A DNA stretch of 64,000 nucleotides from Roseiarcus sp963787135. GTDB taxonomy: Bacteria > Pseudomonadota > Alphaproteobacteria > Rhizobiales > Beijerinckiaceae. Below, one piece after another: positions 60,523-64,000 of the stretch (positions within the stretch are counted from its first letter, which is position 1; every line of letters begins with the position of its first letter). The DNA lies in NCBI GenBank assembly GCA_963787135.1, contig CAWBBW010000018.1:1-64000 (forward strand), written 5' to 3'. Below the pieces are notes generated by a model that saw only the letters and a program-made list of their open reading frames with translations, was not told where the DNA came from and did not search any database. A program made the translations under genes and the position numbers.

Positions 60523-63500
60523 TCACTCCGCCGGAACGGTCGCGTCCTTCGACGGCCGGGCTATGCGCGCCGGGGCGGGCGACGCAGGCTTCGCGCGTCC
60601 GGGCGCGTGGTCGTGCGGCGCGTGTTCGTCGCTCTGGCCGATGAGGCCGCTGAAGAGGCGCCACGTGAGCCGGCCGATGTCGTCCATCACCGTGAACACA
60701 GCCGGCACGAAGACCAGCGACAGCATCGTCGACATGATGAGGCCGCCGATCACCGCGATCGCCATCGGCGAGCGGAAGCCGCCGCCGTCGCCGAGACCTA
60801 GCGCCGAAGGGAACATGCCGGCGGCCATCGCGATCGTGGTCATCACGATCGGCCTTGCGCGCTTTCGGCCCGCCTCGACCAGCGCCTCGAGCCTCGACGA
60901 GCCGCGGCCGATTTCCTCGAGCGCGAAGTCGACCAGCATGATCGCGTTCTTCGTGACGATGCCCATCAGCATCAGAATTCCGATCACCACCGGCATCGAC
61001 ATCGCCTTATGCGTGATGAGAAGCGCAACGATCGCGCCGCCGATCGAGAGCGGCAGCGAGATCAGAATGGTGATTGGCTGCAGGAAGCTGCCGAACAACA
61101 GCACGAGCAGGCCATAGACCATCATGAGGCCAGCCCCCATCGCGGCGGCGAATGAGGCGAACACCTCGCTCATCACCTCGACGTCGCCTACCTCGCGAAT
61201 TTCGACCCCGGGCGGCAGGTTCCTGGCGGTCGGCAGATCGTGGATCGCCGCTGACCGCCTCTCCGAGCGCCGTATCGCCGTGCAGGTCCCCCTCGATGGT
61301 GACCCGCCGCGAGCGATCGTAACGATTGATCGCGGTCGGCCCATGGCTGATCGAGAAATCGGCCACCACCGAAAGCGGCGTCGTGGCGCCGCCGCCGGTC
61401 GGAACGCGCAGGTCCTGCAGGAGGCCCATGCGGGAGCGCGCCGCCTCGTCCAGCTGGACGCGGATCGGCACGAGCTCGGTCGCCGGCGTTGAACTTGGCG
61501 AGGTTGGCGTCGATGTCGCCGAGCGTCGCGACGCGGATCGTCTCCGAGAGCGCCTCGGTCGAAACGCCGAGATCGGCCGCGACCTGCCGCTTCGGTTCGA
61601 TGCGCAATTCCGGCCGCTCGAGCTCCGCGGTCGACATCGGATTCTCGATGATCGGGATCGAGCGCATCTCGCTCGCGATCTGGTTCGCCGTGTCGTTGAT
61701 GACGTCGATGTCGGGACCGGCGATGATGAGCTGCAGGTCGCGCTGACCGTTGTCCTTCATGAACCAGTAGCGGATGTCGGGCTGGTTGGCGAGCATCGCG
61801 CCGATCTTGAGCTGCAGATCCTTCTGTGTCGCCTCGCGCTCGGACTTGTGGACGAAGTTGATCACCAGCGTCGCCTTGCGCGGCTCGGCGCCGCCGCCGA
61901 GAATCTGTCCGCCGAAGATCAGCGCAGAGCGCACCTCCGGCATGCCGCGCAGTTTGTCGGAGATCGCGCGCGTGACGCGGTCGGTGTCGTCGAGCCGGGA
62001 CCCGGGCGGCAGTTCGATCGCGAGCAGCACGCGGCCGACGTCGTCGGCGGGGATGAAGCCGGACGGCAAGAGCCGCGTCGACCACAGCGAAGCGGCGAAG
62101 ATCAGCGCGCCGATAAAGAGCGTGATCCAGCGGTGGCGCACGGAGGCGCGCACGAGCCGGGTGTAGCCGCGCATGGCTGCGCCATCGACATGCTCCGCGT
62201 CGCGCGGCGCGCGCAGGAAGTAGGCGGCGATCACCGGCGTGACGAAACGCGCGACCAGCAGCGAGAACATGACCGCGATCGCGACCGTGAGGCCGAACTG
62301 GCGGAAATACTGGCCGGCGATGCCGCCCATGAAGCTGACCGGCGCGAAGATCGCCGCGATCGACAGAGAGATGGCGATGACTGCAAGGCCGATTTCGTCC
62401 GCCGCCTCGAGCGAGGCGCGCCACGCCGACTTGCCCATCCGCATATGGCGCACGATGTTCTCGATCTCGACAATCGCGTCGTCGACCAGAATGCCGGTCA
62501 CCAGGGTGATCGCGAGCAGGCTGACGAGATTGAGCGAGAAGCCGATCGCATCCATCGCCCAGAAGGTTGGAATGACCGAGAGCGGCAGCGCGACGGCGGT
62601 GACGAGGGTCGCGCGCAGATCGCGCAGGAAAACGAACACGACGACGACGGCAAGCAACGCGCCCTCGATCAGCGTCTCCATCGTCGAGCGATAATTGCCG
62701 AGTTCGTTGTCGACCTGGGTGTCGACCTTGGTGAAGGTCACACCCGGATGGTCGGCCTGAATTGTCGCGAGCCGCCTGGCGATCGATTGATCGACCGTCA
62801 CGTCGCTCGCGCCCTTGGCGCGGGTGACGCCGAAAGCGACGATCGGCTGGTCGAAGAGGCGGGTGAAGGTGCGCGGCTCGGCCGCACCGTCGACGATCGT
62901 TCCGAGCTCGTCGAGCCGGACCTTGCGTCCGCCCGGCAGCGAGATCGGCAACGCCGCGAGATCGGCGACGCTGTGCGCGCCCGCGAGCGTGCGGATCGCC
63001 TGCTCCTGGCCCGCAACCTCGCCCCGTCCGCCGCCGAGATCGACGTTGTCGGCGCGGACCTGTTCGTTGACCGCCGCCGCGGTGACGCCGAGCGCCAGCA
63101 GCTTTTCCGGATCGAGCGAAACGCGGATTTCGCGATCGACGCCGCCGAATCGCTTGACCTCGCCGACGCCGTGAATGCTCTCCAGATCGCGCGCCACCGA
63201 ATCGTCGATCAGCCACGACAGCTGCTCGACGCTCATTCCCGGCGCTGAAGCCGCATAAGTGACGATCGGCAGGCCCTCGATGTCGATGCGGCTCACGACC
63301 GGCTCGTCGATGGTGCGCGGCAGATCGGTGCGGATCTTGGCGATCTGGTCCTTCACGTCGTTGAGCGCGCGGTCGATATCGACCGAGCCGACGTTGAACT
63401 GCACGATGGTCGAGGACGAGCCGTCGGTGACGGTCGAGGCGATGTGCCAGACGCCGCTGACGCTGGCGACCGCGTCCTCGACCTTCTTCGTCACCTGCAA

Positions 63501-63686
63501 TTCGAGCTCCGACGGCGCCGCGCCCGACTGGGTGATCAGCACCTGCACGATCGGAATGTCGATGTTGGGAAAACGGGTGATCGACATCGTCCGGAAACTG
63601 ACGATGCCGAGGATGGTGAGGACCGCGAAGGCGACAACCGCGGGGATGGGGCGGCGGATCGACCAGGCCGAGACGTTGAGACGCAT
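60523..63686 (-). pseudogene. RND efflux transporter permease (AcrB/MdtB-like), two frameshifts
   Basis: From ATG 63686 behind GGAGGCGA: signal/TM1 NVSAWSIRRPIPAVVAFAVLTILGIVSFRTMSITRFPNIDIPIVQV, then GVGEVKRFGGVDREIRVSLDP, FLRDLRATLVTAVALPLSVIPTFWAMDAIGFSLNLVSLLAITLVTGILVDDAIVEIENIVRHM (with the TM4 aspartates) and the second porter domain. The frame slips at about 61480 (after AKFNAGD) into PIRVQLDEAARSRMGLLQDLRVPTGGG. It slips again at about 61245 into IHDLPTARNLPPGVEIREVGD and the final membrane segments to 60523. Corrected length about 1,050 residues, normal for the family. Probably a sequence error. Confidence 0.9.
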
Positions 63687-63698
63687 GGATTCGCCTCC

Positions 63699-64000
63699 CT
63701 AGCCGCCGGCCGCGGCCGCTTCGGGCATCGCCCGCACGCGGTCGCCCGGACGCAGGAAGGCGGCGGCGCGCGCCACGACGCTTTCGCCCGCGGCGACGCC
63801 GTCCTTGATCTCGACCGTCTCGCCCTCGACAATGCCGGGGGTGACCTGCCGCTCTTCGACGCGCCCGTCGCGCACGACATAGAGACGCGCGACATCGCCG
63901 TCGCGCCGCAAAGCGGAGGCGGGCGCGCCGACGCCGTCGCGCCGCACGAGTTCGACCTCGCCCGAGGCGAAAGCGCCGATGCGGGCGTGCGACACGTCGG
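63699..64000 (-). CDS. RND efflux membrane-fusion (HlyD/AcrA-like) subunit, partial
   Basis: Only the C-terminal end is in the window (about 100 residues); the gene continues past position 64000. Visible: SHARIGAFASGEVELVRRDGVGAPASALRRDGDVARLYVVRDGRVEERQVTPGIVEGETVEIKDGVAAGESVVARAAAFLRPGDRVRAMPEA, the barrel-and-MP domain end typical of AcrA-like adaptors. It stops 12 bases before the RND permease start, consistent with one pump operon. Confidence 0.88.
   Translation of the reverse strand, partial: DVSHARIGAFASGEVELVRRDGVGAPASALRRDGDVARLYVVRDGRVEERQVTPGIVEGETVEIKDGVAAGESVVARAAAFLRPGDRVRAMPEAAAAGG

Noticed and set aside
61326..63248. Long plus-strand frame over the RND permease
   Set aside because: Asp/Arg-rich shadow; the opposite strand encodes a clear RND protein once two slips are corrected.

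Overview
The window is high-GC chromosomal DNA that looks like a member of the Alphaproteobacteria order Hyphomicrobiales (Rhizobiales). Supporting signs are two IalB-family proteins, a RutR-type operator, the gcvT-gcvH-gcvPA-gcvPB order behind a tandem glycine riboswitch, an ExbB/MotA-like plus OmpA-like envelope pair, and several dispersed intergenic repeats of a kind common in that order. The species cannot be named from this sequence. The methylotroph or autotroph flavour (soluble hydrogenase, SerA, glycine cleavage, CoA-ester lyases) is suggestive only.

Layout. 0-6 kb: an arylsulfatase with a badly decayed HAD phosphatase and an outer-membrane transporter remnant downstream, then two adjacent paralogous AraC regulators. 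6-13.3 kb: a TetR (RutR-like) gene divergent from a six-gene operon (amidohydrolase, dihydropyrimidinase, ATPase, two permeases, binding protein), with a perfect RutR-type box between them and a strong terminator at the end. 13.4-18 kb: a zinc peptidase, an AidB-like acyl-CoA dehydrogenase and an MhqO/MhqD pair. 18-25 kb: NlpC/P60 peptidase, rpmE, an ABC exporter, a DUF2182/DUF1326 membrane-soluble pair, a spermidine-synthase-like protein and serA. 25.5-30.6 kb: an NAD-reducing [NiFe] hydrogenase operon hoxFUYH plus a maturation protease. 31.5-36.3 kb: the glycine cleavage operon with its riboswitch. 36.3-43.9 kb: lipoprotein, IalB, tRNA-Val, asd, the ExbB/OmpA/GNAT operon and an amino-acid binding protein. 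43.9-52 kb: short-chain dehydrogenases, a ferritin-like protein, a class A beta-lactamase, an antitoxin-ankyrin-oxidoreductase chain and a UvrD-type helicase. 52-64 kb: a secreted repeat protein, two CoA-ester lyases, hspQ, a second IalB protein, a YejA-like binding protein, FrnE, MaoC, and an RND pump with the end of its membrane-fusion partner.

Two themes run through the window. First, at least five otherwise well-conserved genes (gcvT, the helicase, the YejA-like protein, the second CoA lyase and the RND pump) are broken by single-base slips, most simply explained as sequence or assembly errors. Second, at least four families of short repeats occupy intergenic space; some supply the Shine-Dalgarno sequence or the C-terminal codons of neighbouring genes. 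No prophage, insertion sequence, CRISPR array or recognisable defence island was seen. The best leads for new biology are the antitoxin-ankyrin-oxidoreductase chain, the DUF1326/DUF2182 pair, the exported GyrI-like protein and the 16-residue-repeat secreted protein.
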